DNA from: Glossina fuscipes
Taxonomy: Eukaryota > Arthropoda > Insecta > Diptera > Glossinidae
NCBI RefSeq assembly: GCF_014805625.2
Contig: NW_023998433.1
Coordinates: 2,838,169-2,902,168, forward strand
DNA length: 64,000 bases
Reading direction: 5' to 3'
In this document: piece after piece, positions 11,851 to 24,036 of the stretch
Layout: every line of letters begins with the position of its first letter
Numbering within the stretch: position 1 is the first letter of the stretch
The notes under the pieces: model-generated
The model's input: only the letters and a program-made list of their open reading frames with translations
Told to the model about the DNA's origin: nothing
The model's database searches: none
Made by a program: the position numbers and the translations under genes

Positions 11851-14800
11851 TTACTATTCCACGGCAGGTGACCAATGTTCAGAGCCAATAAATCTTTATG
11901 AGTCCTCGTGCTGTATACAAAATAGCAAAATTAATGTAATTTGCTCTGATCTAAAGAGTTAAGAATTGTAAAAAAGTACAAGAAACTAAATGTCCAATAC
12001 GTTAAGTTGTGTTTAGATGATTAAATGCGGGTCAGGGTGTAAATTGAAACATTGGTACTTTGAATATTTACATGCTTTTTAGAAATACGTTGAAATAAAC
12101 TTCGGAAATATATTCTCTGCAGAGTGTTTCGATTTTCGCTTCAGATTCATGACTATTTCTAAAATCTATTCTAAAATCTACCTATCTATCATTAGGAGCT
12201 TCTATGCTTCGCGAAACGGCTGTTATTAGAAACAAATTAAATGATATGGCCAAGGCATCGCTATACGCCGCTGCTCTTTGTCGCTATTTAGGAAGCATGC
12301 GTTTATACAATACATAGCTTTTCATTATTATTTTCTTTTTTTAATGGTTGGTTTATAACTAGTGCCAGTTGTGCAATGACAGCTGTCACTCTGCATGTAA
12401 CAGAACTGATAAGTAAGTAGTAGCAATCGTAATAATAACAACAAGCAAGCAACATGTGCTTATTTAATATTGACAATATTTTAACAATTACTGGTGACAT
12501 CAGCTTGAATATCATTTTTTACACAAATCTATGTTTTTTCTCCCGAATTTATATGTGCATGTGGAGAAAAAAAGAATGAAAATATTGGCAATTTTTACAA
12601 GAATCAACAACATCTGGGAACAAGAAAATTAGACGAATTCAAACAAGACTCTAGTATTGTCAGACAAAAAAGGATTTCACGCCAAACAATCTGTTCATCA
12701 GTGAATAAAGGCGAAAGGAAAAAAAAATCAAGCAAAAGGACAAGTGTTTTGAAATCAGAAATGAAACAACAAACATGTCGGTGATGTTGTTTGGTGGCTT
12801 ACAACTCTACACTAGTACTTGTACCAGCGTAAAAAATTCAACAACAATTGGGTCTTTGTAAAATAACACTTTAAATTTTTGTGTTATATTCCTCTTTTAC
12901 ATACGTTGAATAGTGTTGAAGAGTGGAACTTGAGTGTCACCGTTGGTCTATCAGTCAGTCAGTTAGCGGTATGACCGAAAATCATTTGACGATTTTAAGC
13001 ATGCATTCTTGCGTTTGAACTGAGAAGTTTTGTTTCAACTCACACCCTTATACATACATACATAAACACAAAAACACACATACAATACACGCAAACGCAC
13101 AAATACAGATGGTTGTGCAGTTGAACAATTTGCATGCTTGGAGAATTCTTAACTGTATGGGTGGTAGTAGTAGTACCAGTAGTAATAATGGAAGTAGTCC
13201 GTGTAGTAGTAATAGTGTAGTGGTAGTTTAAAAAGTTTTCGATAGTAATGCTAAAGTGGAGAAGCACAGACGACAAACGCAAGAACATAGACAAGAGCAT
13301 TCAGTCATTTTGGCAAACACACTGCGTGATTTGTTATGCAGCAAAGCACACCCACACAAGTCCGGAATAGTGATTCGTTTCAATTCTCACTATGTTACGT
13401 AAACACGCAACATATACGCATATAAAGTTAGAAAAAAAAAGAAAACAAATGTTCATTGCAGTGTTTCAAACAACAGATTTTACTGAATTTTGATGCACTC
13501 TCGTTGTATTCTTAGTTCATCTGACTGTATAGCGCTTTTTCTAACAACTCATTCAACTTATCAGCAAGAACATGCCAAGCAAACAAACAAACATTACGAT
13601 GCATCTTTGTTTGTTTGTTCGTTTGTTTGTTTGTGCGTTTGGAACGGTACCGTGTTGTGTAAGCTGCAAATTAGTTATCAACACAAATGCTTAAATCATC
13701 AGAACACATTAGAAAGATAGACAAAGAGAAAACGCGCAGGAGTGTAACTCCCTATAAAGATTAGAGCATTAATGCATATATACATACATGCATACATATA
13801 TATTCTATATGTACTCTTGTCAAACAATACACGAATTGATTTGTCGTTCGTACTTACATGTGCGTGTATGTAAATTTATAGGTGTGTTTGTTTAAATCAC
13901 TGCTATCAGCGTATCTCTGCGTAGGCATCTGTGTGTATATGTACTCGCATCTATATATTCTATCTATGTGTAACACAGAGCAAATTCTTCTAACAAAATC
14001 TATGCGCGTATAATGCTGCTGTTATTGTCAGCAACATATCACATCAAGTATTTTTCATGTTTTGATAAAAGCGTTATTTTTGTTCGTATACTACGGCTAT
14101 CGTCCTCGTCTGCGTGCAGTCGTTTCATGTTAAATATCTCTGGTTTTATTCTATATAGGCATATTCTAGATAGGCATACTTACACTTCATTATCAGTTGT
14201 GTCCATGTGTATATATGTCTAACAGTGGGAGTTTTTTCCCTATCTGTTTCTATCTTTGACTTAAATTTTTGGTCTTTGCATCCCCTTCTCCAAAAGTCCT
14301 TTGATCTTTTCTATGATATGCGTAAGTAACTACGATGCGTTGTGACAATAAAACGGGTAAGTAATTGAGAATAAGGTATGTATTGGGCGTTAACCAAATA
14401 ATAATTAAATTCATTCAAGACACAAAAACAACATTTTTATTAGCTGCTTCTCTCTTCATTTTATTTTATTGGCTTGTATATAAATGAATGACAAATTTAT
14501 TGGATATATTTTCACTGGATTTTTGTTTCTTTTTTTCCCCAAAAAATATGCAACAACACGCACTTCCCCTAAACATACAAAATATAATATAAAAAAATAT
14601 ATATGAGTTCCTCATGCCTTTTCGTCTATGAATTTTAACCAGCTCGTTGTGCAAAGCTAACAATATTATTTTGCTGCTATTTTCCTACTCATTTCCCATC
14701 ATACATACATAAACTTTAAACTTAAGTATGAATTAGATCGCTAGCTCTCTATGTCTTTTACGCGTAACCTAAAAAAACGAAAGAGATAATAAAAACCCGA

Positions 14801-17204
14801 TGTAAATATTTTGCATCGTCATATAAGTATATCATACCTAAAAATGTTGTTGTGTCAAGAAGTACTCATTTTATATGCATCTCTATCTCTTTGCGTCTTC
14901 TTCTTCTCCCGTACCTTCTAACTGAAGTCGTAACTAACTCAGAAAAAATAACAAGGACTTTAACTTAAAAAAAATAAATAAATGTATACATGCACGCATC
15001 CAAACATCTACGAGGGAGTATTGGGAGGTTTGAACCTATGGCAATAACCATAACTAAAAATGGCGAATAAGACTTTAGAGTGAGCTTTATAGCCTAGAAA
15101 TATTTAATTCAATTTTAAAGTTTTTTCATAGGCACATTTAGCACAAAATTTAAGAATTCTTATGCGTGATTCACATTGAAAAGGCTTATCATTTCCCCGT
15201 TCATTTGACTAACGATCATAACAATTAATAAATACAATGGTAAAATTTTGATAAACGTATATATTGCGTATTTGCGTGCCCACAAACTGTAGTAATTTAG
15301 TGACAATGAGAACAAAAATAATTTTTATGTTTAAGCGAAAATTTTTAAATAACTGTATAGATAACTTAAAACTTAGAGCAGACACTGACGTAAGCGTGAT
15401 GTAAAGGTTAGAACAGATAGCTATGTAAGAGTAAGAGATATGTGTGGCGAGCCTTCAGCATAGCAACTCTGAATTAAGCAATGGTTTTCCCGAACCTTTT
15501 TGCTTACATTGTTTATGTATTTGCTCAGGAATTTGCAAAAATTCTATCTTATCTTGCTCTTATACCCTGGACAAAGTAAGAGTTTAAGTTACGGTCTGAT
15601 AAGCAAGAAAAAAGGATGTTGAAGACGGTCGATCGGATTTCCACAAGTAGGAAGAGAAGTGGGACCATTTTTAATTAATGCAAAATTTAACTGATTTTCC
15701 TTCCACGGGAGCCCGGCAGGACGTCTAAGGAAACTATAAGGCACTGCGCGATATAATACCTGAAAACGATGAAAAAACTTAATACTCCTATTGATTGATA
15801 AAGATTGCAACAAATTTCAGAACAATTATGTTAGACTTACAAATCTTTATTATTGACTTTAAATAACTTTTTAATGAAATATTTGAGCCAAGTTCGATAA
15901 TTAACTGAATCGGAATAAGAGTTAGTTTAGTCTACAGCTATTAAAAGAGCCAATAAATTGAAACCGCTTAACACTCTTTCCCTCTGTAATTCTGTAAGGA
16001 TGTGATCTGAAATGTATACGATGTACATGATATATGATATATATTCGGAACAAATGGTTTTCTCTTCTTTCTTATAACTAAAATATGGTGTAATAGTTGA
16101 TGGTAGATGCAAGCTAGACACAACTTTTTCTTACTTTTCCTTTACATATCTTAAACCATATTATGGAAAACATCATTATTTATTCTCTAATAGATAAAAG
16201 GAGTTTTTCATATGGATGAAAAACTGAAAACCATAGCAGAGGTACAGTTTAAAAGAAATTGAAAACATTATTAAAAATTTAAATTTGTAACACATTTTTG
16301 GTATTTTAGTTGAAAATTATTAAATTGCTCAATAATAGTAATACTATCTATTATCTCCTCAAGTTGTACCTCAGTAATTTCTGAATTATCAGATCCGATA
16401 TATCAAGCATTCTATTAAATACATCGGAAACTTTATCACTGCAGATAGTTTTCCGGAGATAGTGTGGTCTGTCAGTTTTATATAATAAGTGCTTTCATGT
16501 ATTTTGGCCATCGATATCTATTGGTGAAAATGGTGAAGTAGAAATGTGAAATATCAATGTACATAACGGATAAATTCGATTATTTTGACCTTTCTCTATA
16601 TAAACTAACCGTTTTCCATTTAGTATTATTGAGTTATTCAGTGTAATCATGGGACGCTTAAAATTGTATTTTGGACATTTATTACTTTCATTTGCCGTCT
16701 TTGTTTGCTAGGCAAAAAGAGAGCCTTTTCTGTTGCGTATTGTGACTGGTGAAGTAAACTGGATCTATTACAAGTTTCCCAAGGGCATAAAGTCATGGGA
16801 GAGTCGATGAAAGCCATCCAAATCAGCACAAGTGCCGAATATTCATATGGTGGGATCAGTAAAGTGTAAATGTCCCGTTCAAGTGTGATGATCAGTGATC
16901 AAAATGCATGCAAGAACCCCTAATGTTTTGTTATTTAAAAAATACAGACACTTCAAACTAATTTTGATTTGAAAGTGATTTCATTTTCATAGCATTCAAT
17001 TTTTGTATCTTTTGAACTATAAATTCAATATAATTACTATCATCTTCCGCTTCCCTATTAAGTTTCTTTTTATTGCGTTTTGTTTTTCGCTGGATCAAAC
17101 AATTTAAATAAGCGGTGTAAATCAATGAAAGCAATTAGAAAGGGACAAAAAAAGCGTTAAACTTTTTAAACTCTAACAATAAATTCCAATAATAAGAATC
17201 GAAT
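11851..17204. other. Unique AT-rich sequence with microsatellites; no gene supported
   Basis: Features seen: a 37-codon frame (12204-12317) with coding-like composition but no homology; interrupted AGT repeats at 13160-13230; a CAAA/TTTG inverted-repeat microsatellite at 13578-13634; CATA/TATG repeats around 13770-13810; and a short open frame at 15589-15813 (-) with no recognisable domain. Nothing else in this 5.3 kb could be assigned to a gene or repeat family. Confidence 0.5.
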
Positions 17205-17216
17205 TAGAATATACCA

Positions 17217-17404
17217 AATCCGCCTGAGTAACCAAAAGCGAGGAATCTCGACTAGCAAGTCTCAATGGTCGTGGGTTCGAATCTCAAGTGCGGTAGAGTT
17301 TTTAATAAAAAAAAAAAAAAAGCCGATTGCCTTAGATGCTAGTGCTTTTAAGAGTTTAGTCTTAGAATTTATTTCTCTGGCGAAATTAATAATAATAATA
17401 ATAA
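17217..17404 (+). mobile_element. tRNA-derived SINE, copy A
   Basis: This 188-bp element is flanked by a perfect 12-bp direct repeat 'tagaatatacca' (17205-17216 and 17405-17416), the expected target-site duplication. The head is tRNA-like: an intact pol III B box 'ggttcgaatct' lies at 17274-17284, while the A box is degraded relative to copy B. An A-rich linker (about 17307-17321) is expanded compared with copy B. The tail from about 17322 contains 'gatgctagtgctttta' and 'gtcttagaatttatttc', and ends in a TAA repeat. Several of those blocks recur at the 3' end of the I-clade LINE copies at 20916-21116 and 32007. It is noncoding and depends on LINE enzymes in trans. Confidence 0.88.
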
Positions 17405-17416
17405 TAGAATATACCA

Positions 17417-18042
17417 GAAATATTACTTTTGGTCAAAGAATGTCACATATGTATATGGCATAGTTAGATGTCCCAACATGTCGTATAAGCGATGTTAGAA
17501 AACGTTTATTTAATTCATAGATCAGGAAGGCGTTATTTTAATGTATGTAAAACCTTACACTTGCCCTATAAGTTTTTGTATATTAATAAGGGTGCATATA
17601 ACACTTAAGAAACTAGTTTTCAGACACATTAAGCAGTTTGTTAACTAGATAACAACTAGATAACAGTGGTACAATATATAATATAATATCTTTGATAGGG
17701 TATCTAAAATGAACTCCACCGCAATGATTCTCGTTACAAAATCAAAATATGCATAATAACTACATATTGCAGTTTTTTTTTCTTAAGTAGAAATATTTTG
17801 ATGTTCATGTTTTTGCACAATATGCAATGACAGCCCTACTGTTAGAATTGCAAGTGCTTTGTGTACAATAGAGTAAGAGTGATAAAAAAGTGGAAGTAGA
17901 AGTAGCAAAACTTGTAACGGTACTGGTGTATACATAAATGGCACCAATGCGTAATAGAGCTTGTCTCTCGTTCTCTATGCTGTTTCCCCCTAACATATAT
18001 GGCTGTTGTCGGTCTATGTGGAAAAAGTGAATTAAAAGAAAG

Positions 18043-18079
<37 letters not shown>

Positions 18080-18969
18080 ATCCAATCCAACTTTCGGTTG
18101 CATATTAATTGAAAATTTTCAACCACGCAACGTTCTAAAAATTGTAGCGCTAACCAACCAACCAGTCAACCAAACAGTTAACCAAAGAACAAAACCTGTC
18201 CCCCAAAACATACGAATCGTGTATATACATACACTTTAACGTAAATATTTGAGGTTATGTTCTCATCAACGACACTATCATCGCTGTCGTAATCACATAA
18301 CATCATCATCGTTGTCATCATCATCAGGCATTGCTATTATTATTATTTCATTGAAAGTAAAATCATGATAAAGTATTCTCCCATGTTATTAACATTTCAA
18401 ATTATATTTAATGTGCTTACACATTTTTTTATAACTAATTTAGATAATGTAGAAAACACCCAGATTTCTGAGGAAAAGGAAGAAATGAATAAATGAAGCA
18501 ATAACAGGAATTCCAACGTCTGTCTGCCTCTTCTGATTTTGCCTTACTCATACATAGATAAGAAATAATAATAAAAACAATGAATTGAGAAATAATTGAA
18601 AAAAAAAAACTTATTCGAAAGATTTAAAGTCATTAAATTTTTTCTGCCCAACCAAAAAAAAAAAAAAAAAATTTCCAGACAATAATGCCTATCATCTGTA
18701 TTTGGTGTAGAGGAGAGCTTTTGTTTAAAATCCTTATTATTTAAATCTTATAACTAAAAACATTAGTAAAGGAACAATTGTGTTAGTACGAAAGAGCAGA
18801 AGGAGAGCATAGGCTAGACATGATGATGTGGATGGGAATATACAGCCGAATTTCACTTCGGTTTGTTTATCAGTTCAATAATAATGCGGAGAAATTAGGT
18901 ATACCATTAGGTATATCTATTTTACTGAAATTTTCCGCCAGATATTACATATATTTACTAAAAAAGAAA
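17417..18969. other. AT-rich spacer with GA microsatellite
   Basis: A pure (AG)n tract lies at 18047-18075; a CCAACCAA-type short repeat is near 18152-18185; CATCAT repeats occur at 18300-18330. No gene is supported. Confidence 0.5.
18047..18075. repeat. (AG)n microsatellite
   Basis: Uninterrupted AG dinucleotide tract of about 29 bp. Confidence 0.95.
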
Positions 18970-19329
18970 CCAAATAAAAAAGTTATATTCAACTGAACCC
19001 GAATCTTGGGTACCCACCACAATTAATGTTTTTATTTACGCTAATAAGGAGTGAATGGGATTTATCTTTCACTTTATAGTTCACCGAAAAACACTGTTGA
19101 GAAATATTAAACCACCACGTCGTGACGTCCTTCACTTTTGTGTCTAGGAGAGTGTCAGCAACATACACCATACAGGCACACAGACAGAAAGGCTTGGCGT
19201 AATCAATTTGGAATTTTATGCTGCTCCAGAATATATATACTTTATAGAGTCTCTGGTTCTTTTGGAATTTGAAAACATTGTGACAAAATAAGTTAGCCCT
19301 CATTCCTTAGTAGTGGGTACGAAAAAAAC
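18970..19329 (-). repeat. INE-1-like interspersed repeat, internally shortened
   Basis: The left end has 'aaaaaagttatattcaactg'. The right module has 'cacacagacagaaaggc', 'gtaatcaatttggaat', 'gaatatatatactttatag', 'acattgtgacaaaa' and an end near 'gtgggtacgaaaaa'. The order matches the 8766-9716 copy, but the copy is only about 360 bp, so most of the middle is missing. Confidence 0.5.
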
Positions 19330-19844
19330 ATGTTCTAAGTAATAATCTTTAAAATCTTACTATTTTAGTGATTTCCGTAGTGAAAAGTAAATATTCCGGA
19401 TAGAGACGGAATGTGCGTATTTTTGGCATTTATCGACATAGGTCAAATGCTTTTGCACTCTTGTAACCTTAGAAGAGAGATCTGATGGTCTTATTTAACG
19501 CTATTATTTAAAAAATATGGCATAGATATGCAGGAGAACGTCCAAATTAAAAAGAAAAAAAAAAAAATTTTATGGCTATGCCATTATACCTTATCCTACT
19601 TCGTTTAATGCAATTATTCATTAATTTTCAGATGAGATAATTAAAATTACACCTCGTTTTCATATTAAGTTAGGCTTTTATAAAGCCCTTATAGAGGCAT
19701 CACTTGTCCACGAAGGCGTAAATTGATTTGTTCAGTTTCAGCAAAATAAATTCCTTGTCAAAAATCTTATTATTATTCACTTGTTTTCGTCATAAAGCAA
19801 TAAAAATTCCGCTGTATTGCCATGTAAAGGTTTACTCTTCATGA

Positions 19845-20020
19845 CAGCTCTGATATATGATGGAGCCCAAAAAGTAAACTTTTGTTCTCCAAATATATCA
19901 AATTACTACTAGGGTGCAGAAAGTGATTCTGTATCGACCGGTATAATACAAGGTAGGCTTATCTCAAGTTTTTTTGGATATTGTATACATCTGAATAAAC
20001 TCAGTATTGCCCTGTTTAAC
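19845..20020. repeat. Fragment of the second dispersed family
   Basis: The blocks 'ggtaggcttatctcaag', 'tacatctgaataaactcag' and 'ccctgttta' resemble the end segment of the family seen at 41005-42480 and the fragment at 28850-29010. Only the end portion is recognisable. Confidence 0.35.
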
Positions 20021-20105
20021 AAGTAGTGTAAGCAAAATCAATGATAATCAGTGGCCTGCTGCTGTACAATGGTCTGTTGACGAGCTAGACAGTTGAAATT
20101 AAATA

Positions 20106-20414
20106 CTGTAAAAGCTCTTTATTCGCGGGGTATATGTTCCGCGAATACAGAAACCCTGATTACGGAATAGTAATTTATATGGAATTATAGGGGATACGAT
20201 ACGTTCCTACGTGATAAAATAAAAAAAAATCGAAGGTATAAAAAAATACTTTCTTCATTGAGTAATAAGGTTGCTTTTATTCTGTTTGTTTACATTCTCA
20301 AAAGCACCTATCGCGGAAATTTATACTCGCGAATATAGCATTTGGACCGCACTCTTTTAATCCGCGAATAGTGAAAACGCAAATGAAGGAAGCGCGAATC
20401 AGAAGCTTTTACTG
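20106..20414. mobile_element. pogo/Tigger-like MITE
   Basis: This 309-bp element has terminal inverted repeats: left 'ctgtaaaagctctttattcg', and right, read on the minus strand, starting 'cagtaaaagcttctgattcg'. It is flanked by TA on both sides (20104-20105 and 20415-20416), the target duplication of the Tc1/mariner/pogo superfamily. Sub-terminal 'cgcgaat' motifs recur, and 'attcgcgg' with 'ccgcgaat' (20121-20147) forms an 8-bp stem. The layout with repeated CGCG-containing motifs near both ends recalls Tigger-type pogo elements. No transposase frame is present, so it would have required a helper. Pogo assignment is inference; the TIR and TA structure is visible directly. Confidence 0.78.
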
Positions 20415-20915
20415 TATATCGTTATCGCAAAAGTAGAGTATATTTTTCAGATATGCTCGTTCATTATTTACATTATTTATAATAACTAGAAGTTTAAGGG
20501 TCTACCTGAAGAGTTTTGTCCTTTACTTATTTGCATTTTAACGAGAGAATATATCACTGAAAACTGCTGTGTCATTTCAATGCCAACGTTCGAACGTAAA
20601 AGTCTGAACCACGCAACAAAGTGTCCGAGTAACGCAGTATACTGAATAGACTTAGGATTCAGTTATTCGTAAACGGTCTGTTCATACTTTGAGCTAACTT
20701 TTCACTTTTAGTGAAAAATCACAGGTTTGAACTATCTGTTCTGTGCGTTCTAAAACAACTGCAACTTTCTTATGTCTTATTGTCGACATATACGATGTTC
20801 TGTCCCATTGATATTTCCGAGATATTTCTGAGATAAATTTTAATGGTCTTCAGTATTAGTAAAGAATCTTAAATCTTAAATTCTTTTATATAAAATTGGG
20901 TCTGATGGTAATTTA

Positions 20916-21116
20916 TTATTATTATATAAGGAAATAAATTCTTAGACCAAAAAAAAAAAAAGACATTGAGCGCTAGCAGCACAGGCTATCGGCTCTAATA
21001 TAAATAAATGTATATTAGATAATGAGATTAGTAGTATTAATAAAGTAATCTATAGAATTGATATTCGGCTCTAAAGCTGATTTTAGAATGTCCAAAGGGT
21101 TAGTCGCTCCAAACGG
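20916..21116 (-). mobile_element. 5'-truncated I-clade LINE copy
   Basis: This 201-bp segment matches the 3' end of the larger LINE at 32007-36430. On the minus strand it encodes NPLDILKSALEPNINSIDYF and then a stop, equivalent to the last residues of that LINE's ORF2. About 100 nt of 3' UTR follows, with a T tract, 'ggtctaagaatttatttc' and a TAA-type tail. The 10-bp direct repeat 'tggtaattta' lies on both sides (20906-20915 and 21117-21126). Severe 5' truncation with a target duplication is the usual product of abortive target-primed reverse transcription. Confidence 0.85.
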
Positions 21117-21126
21117 TGGTAATTTA

Positions 21127-24009
21127 ATTCAATATCATTTTATAAAAAAAAAAAAAAAAACCAAGTATTAATAAATTTTTAAATTTTTCCTTAGGCTCTT
21201 CACTTTATATATAATATAAAAAAGTTTAACGAAATCCCTAAGAAAAGTGTAAATACCACAAAAGGTTAGTTATATGTTAGACATTAATATTGCCAGCCTT
21301 GTTTGTCCTGAAGCATCTTAGCACACAATGCGCTATAACAGTGAATTCAATATTGTAAGAATAACTAGGCGAGAATACAACAAATAAACTTCAAATCTTA
21401 TTTTATAAAAGATGCTTAAACAGAATGAGTTTATTATATTATTTGTATGTGTGTTCATAAGCAGGTAAATAAGTAAGTGTTTTACATAATGCATAGCGCG
21501 GTGGCTAAGTGATGCACGGCGTACGGTGTATGATGAGAGAAAATAGATGTAAAACTTGTGAATTGCTCGAGTGTAAAACCTCCGTTAGGCTTTTATTGCT
21601 TGCTTTTGTCCATAGAGAACGCAATATAGTTCAACAACTACTTAGATTTTGCACAAAATATCCACACTAAGGTGGTCGTATATAACTTTTATTATATTGC
21701 TAGTGCTCTTTGCCATTGCCGCTGCTGCTGCCGCTGTTACTGCTGTTCCTGATACTGATGCTCATACTGTTGCTGCTTTATTACTTGTACTATAGTTATT
21801 ACGGCTATAAGCTTAAGCTTAGGTAATAAATAAAAATAGAGAGAAAAGTATTATAATTGCAGAAGTAACAGTAAATTCTATTAATTTTTTTTTTCTTATT
21901 TTTGTTTTAATACAGAAAAATAAGTTATTATTCATACGCAACAAATTTCATATGCACAAGAATATGTAAGATTTTCTTCCTTCATTTCCTATATATATGT
22001 TGCTCCCAAGGCAGCAGCGTCTATATATAACTCATGCCAATACACACATAATTTAGTCTTCGAAACACGACCTAGAATAGATAATAAAGTTTCTTTTTAC
22101 ATTCGCACTAAAATTACTCTAATAAATATTAAGAGAAACGATCACTATAGAGCTACGCGACAAAAATGCTCGGGGAGCCATGTGCTTCTAAAGATTCTTT
22201 CTTTGTGTATTCAACGGGGTGATTTGGTGATGGGTTTCTTTCTTCACAAATGTCATGTTTTTTATCCTTTCCTTACATTTCTCTATCGGTTATGGGATAT
22301 AAGAATTTCATTCAAAACCCGTAACATAACGGTGTAATATTGGATAAGATTTTCGAAATGGTTGTTAGGTTTTTTTACGTCATGTGAGCTTTTATTTTTA
22401 TTTTTTTTGAAATAACCCTTTTTTTCTTTTGTCTTGCCTGAAACCAACGGCTTCGGATTTTCCTTCCATCTTTTGTTTAGCTTGATGATGCCATTTTGCT
22501 AGAGATTTTCGGAATTGAAGTTTATAATGATGCTTTCCCTTACCGTAGGTTCAGAAACGATTGGAAGATAGTAAAAGTAACGAATTTTTGAGCATTGTTT
22601 TGTTTCACTCAGTATATATTTTGAAAATAATTCTTTTTTTCACTATAGATAAGGGGAAGAGATTATGTCGGTCCCATAAATGATTCAAAATAATTGTCTG
22701 TATTTTTGTTTTTTTTTTCTAATGTAATGAAACGTGCTTTAACTTTCGAAATTTTTATTTAACTGAAATTATTTTATATATATTCAGATGTTTATCCCTT
22801 TTATAAGGGACAAGTTTTCTATACAACGTATGCATGGTCTATGTGCACTACACGACACCTGTAAACCTGTTGTAGCAATTTAATCAGAAAATTGTTTCTC
22901 ATTTTTATTTGTTTTCATTATATTTAAGTACTTTTTTTTTTTTTTTGTATAACATTTGGCAGCTATTTGCAGTTAATAGCGTCGGGATCAATGTGAGTGT
23001 ACTACACTATGAAAACTATTTAACATCGTTAGAGGTAGTTTTTGCTTTTGATTTTAGTTTTTCTTGTTTACATTCAGTTCTACTTTTTCCCGATATTCGA
23101 CAACTGGTAAACTTATTACCGTTTGAATACATCATATATGATATATATATATATGGTATATATATATACATATATGTATGTTTGTTTATGTGCACTTTTC
23201 AAAATTTTTTCCTTAATGTAAATGGAAAGTAAACTTTTGTTGAGTTTTATAATATTTAACAGCCACTAATTATCAAGTTTTTGTTATTAGCATTTCCCAC
23301 ACACTAACTAACCGACAGCCACCATACTTAAGCGAAACTTAAATGAAAAGGCAAAAAAAGTAAAACCGGGAAAAAGGTGAAACGAACGAGCTCTAATATT
23401 AAAACTAACAACCCTACCGAAAAATTGTCGAATAAGTATAACAGAAATAATGGTGCAACTACGTACACATATCCCTTTACCTATCTATACGCATTCATGT
23501 ATGTGTAAATAGATCGAAACGTAATTATGTGCTGCATAAGTTTGAGTAAATTTTCTTTTTTTACGACTGCTTCGTAGCATTAATGTTTCCCTTGCACTCG
23601 TTTCCTTTTTTTTTCTGTTTTACTCAAATTTTTTTCTTAATTCTTTTTTTTTTTTTACAAGAACTTCAAGCGTTTTGCTGCGTTTTCCGAAAAGTTGGCA
23701 GCAAATAATAAATTCTCATGGTTGCGCATAAGTAGAAACAAGAACTCTAAGCACGTATGAAAAATTTTCTTAATTTTATATTTTTTAATCAATAAATAAA
23801 TAAATGAGGAAAAGAAACAAAAATGCGGTCAGAGAAACTTTCAAGTTGGCAAAAAACGCTCGATTTTAATTAAAACTTAAGAAAACATAAAATGAATAAT
23901 TGCGAGAAAACTGTTACGTAATAAACACGTTTGAGTAGCAATAAAAACTAACTATGAACGGAATAAATAGTTAACTTTGATTTGAACCGGAGCAAAAACA
24001 TTTTCATAA
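21127..24009. other. AT-rich spacer; trinucleotide and TA repeats; no gene supported
   Basis: A 17-base A run lies near 21144-21160. An interrupted GCT/GCC repeat (21710-21777) is the most GC-rich part of the interval; it could read as low-complexity peptide but has no flanking coding signal. TA/ATATGG repeats occur at 23133-23180 and several T tracts at 22390-23660. Confidence 0.5.
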
Positions 24010-24036
24010 TTACATATAATTCAAAATTCAAAAATT

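Noticed and set aside
15589..15813. 74-codon minus-strand frame as a gene fragment
   Set aside because: No similarity recognised and no splice or start context; likely chance.
16238..16375. Possible MITE bounded by 'gaggtaca' and 'tgtacctc'
   Set aside because: The inverted match is only about 8 bases with no convincing target duplication.
17217..17404. A functional tRNA gene at the SINE head
   Set aside because: Only the pol III boxes are conserved; acceptor and anticodon stems do not pair properly, and the same unit recurs with target duplications.
21710..21777. GCT/GCC repeat as a poly-Ala or poly-Gln exon
   Set aside because: No flanking open coding sequence or splice signals; simple repeat is sufficient explanation.
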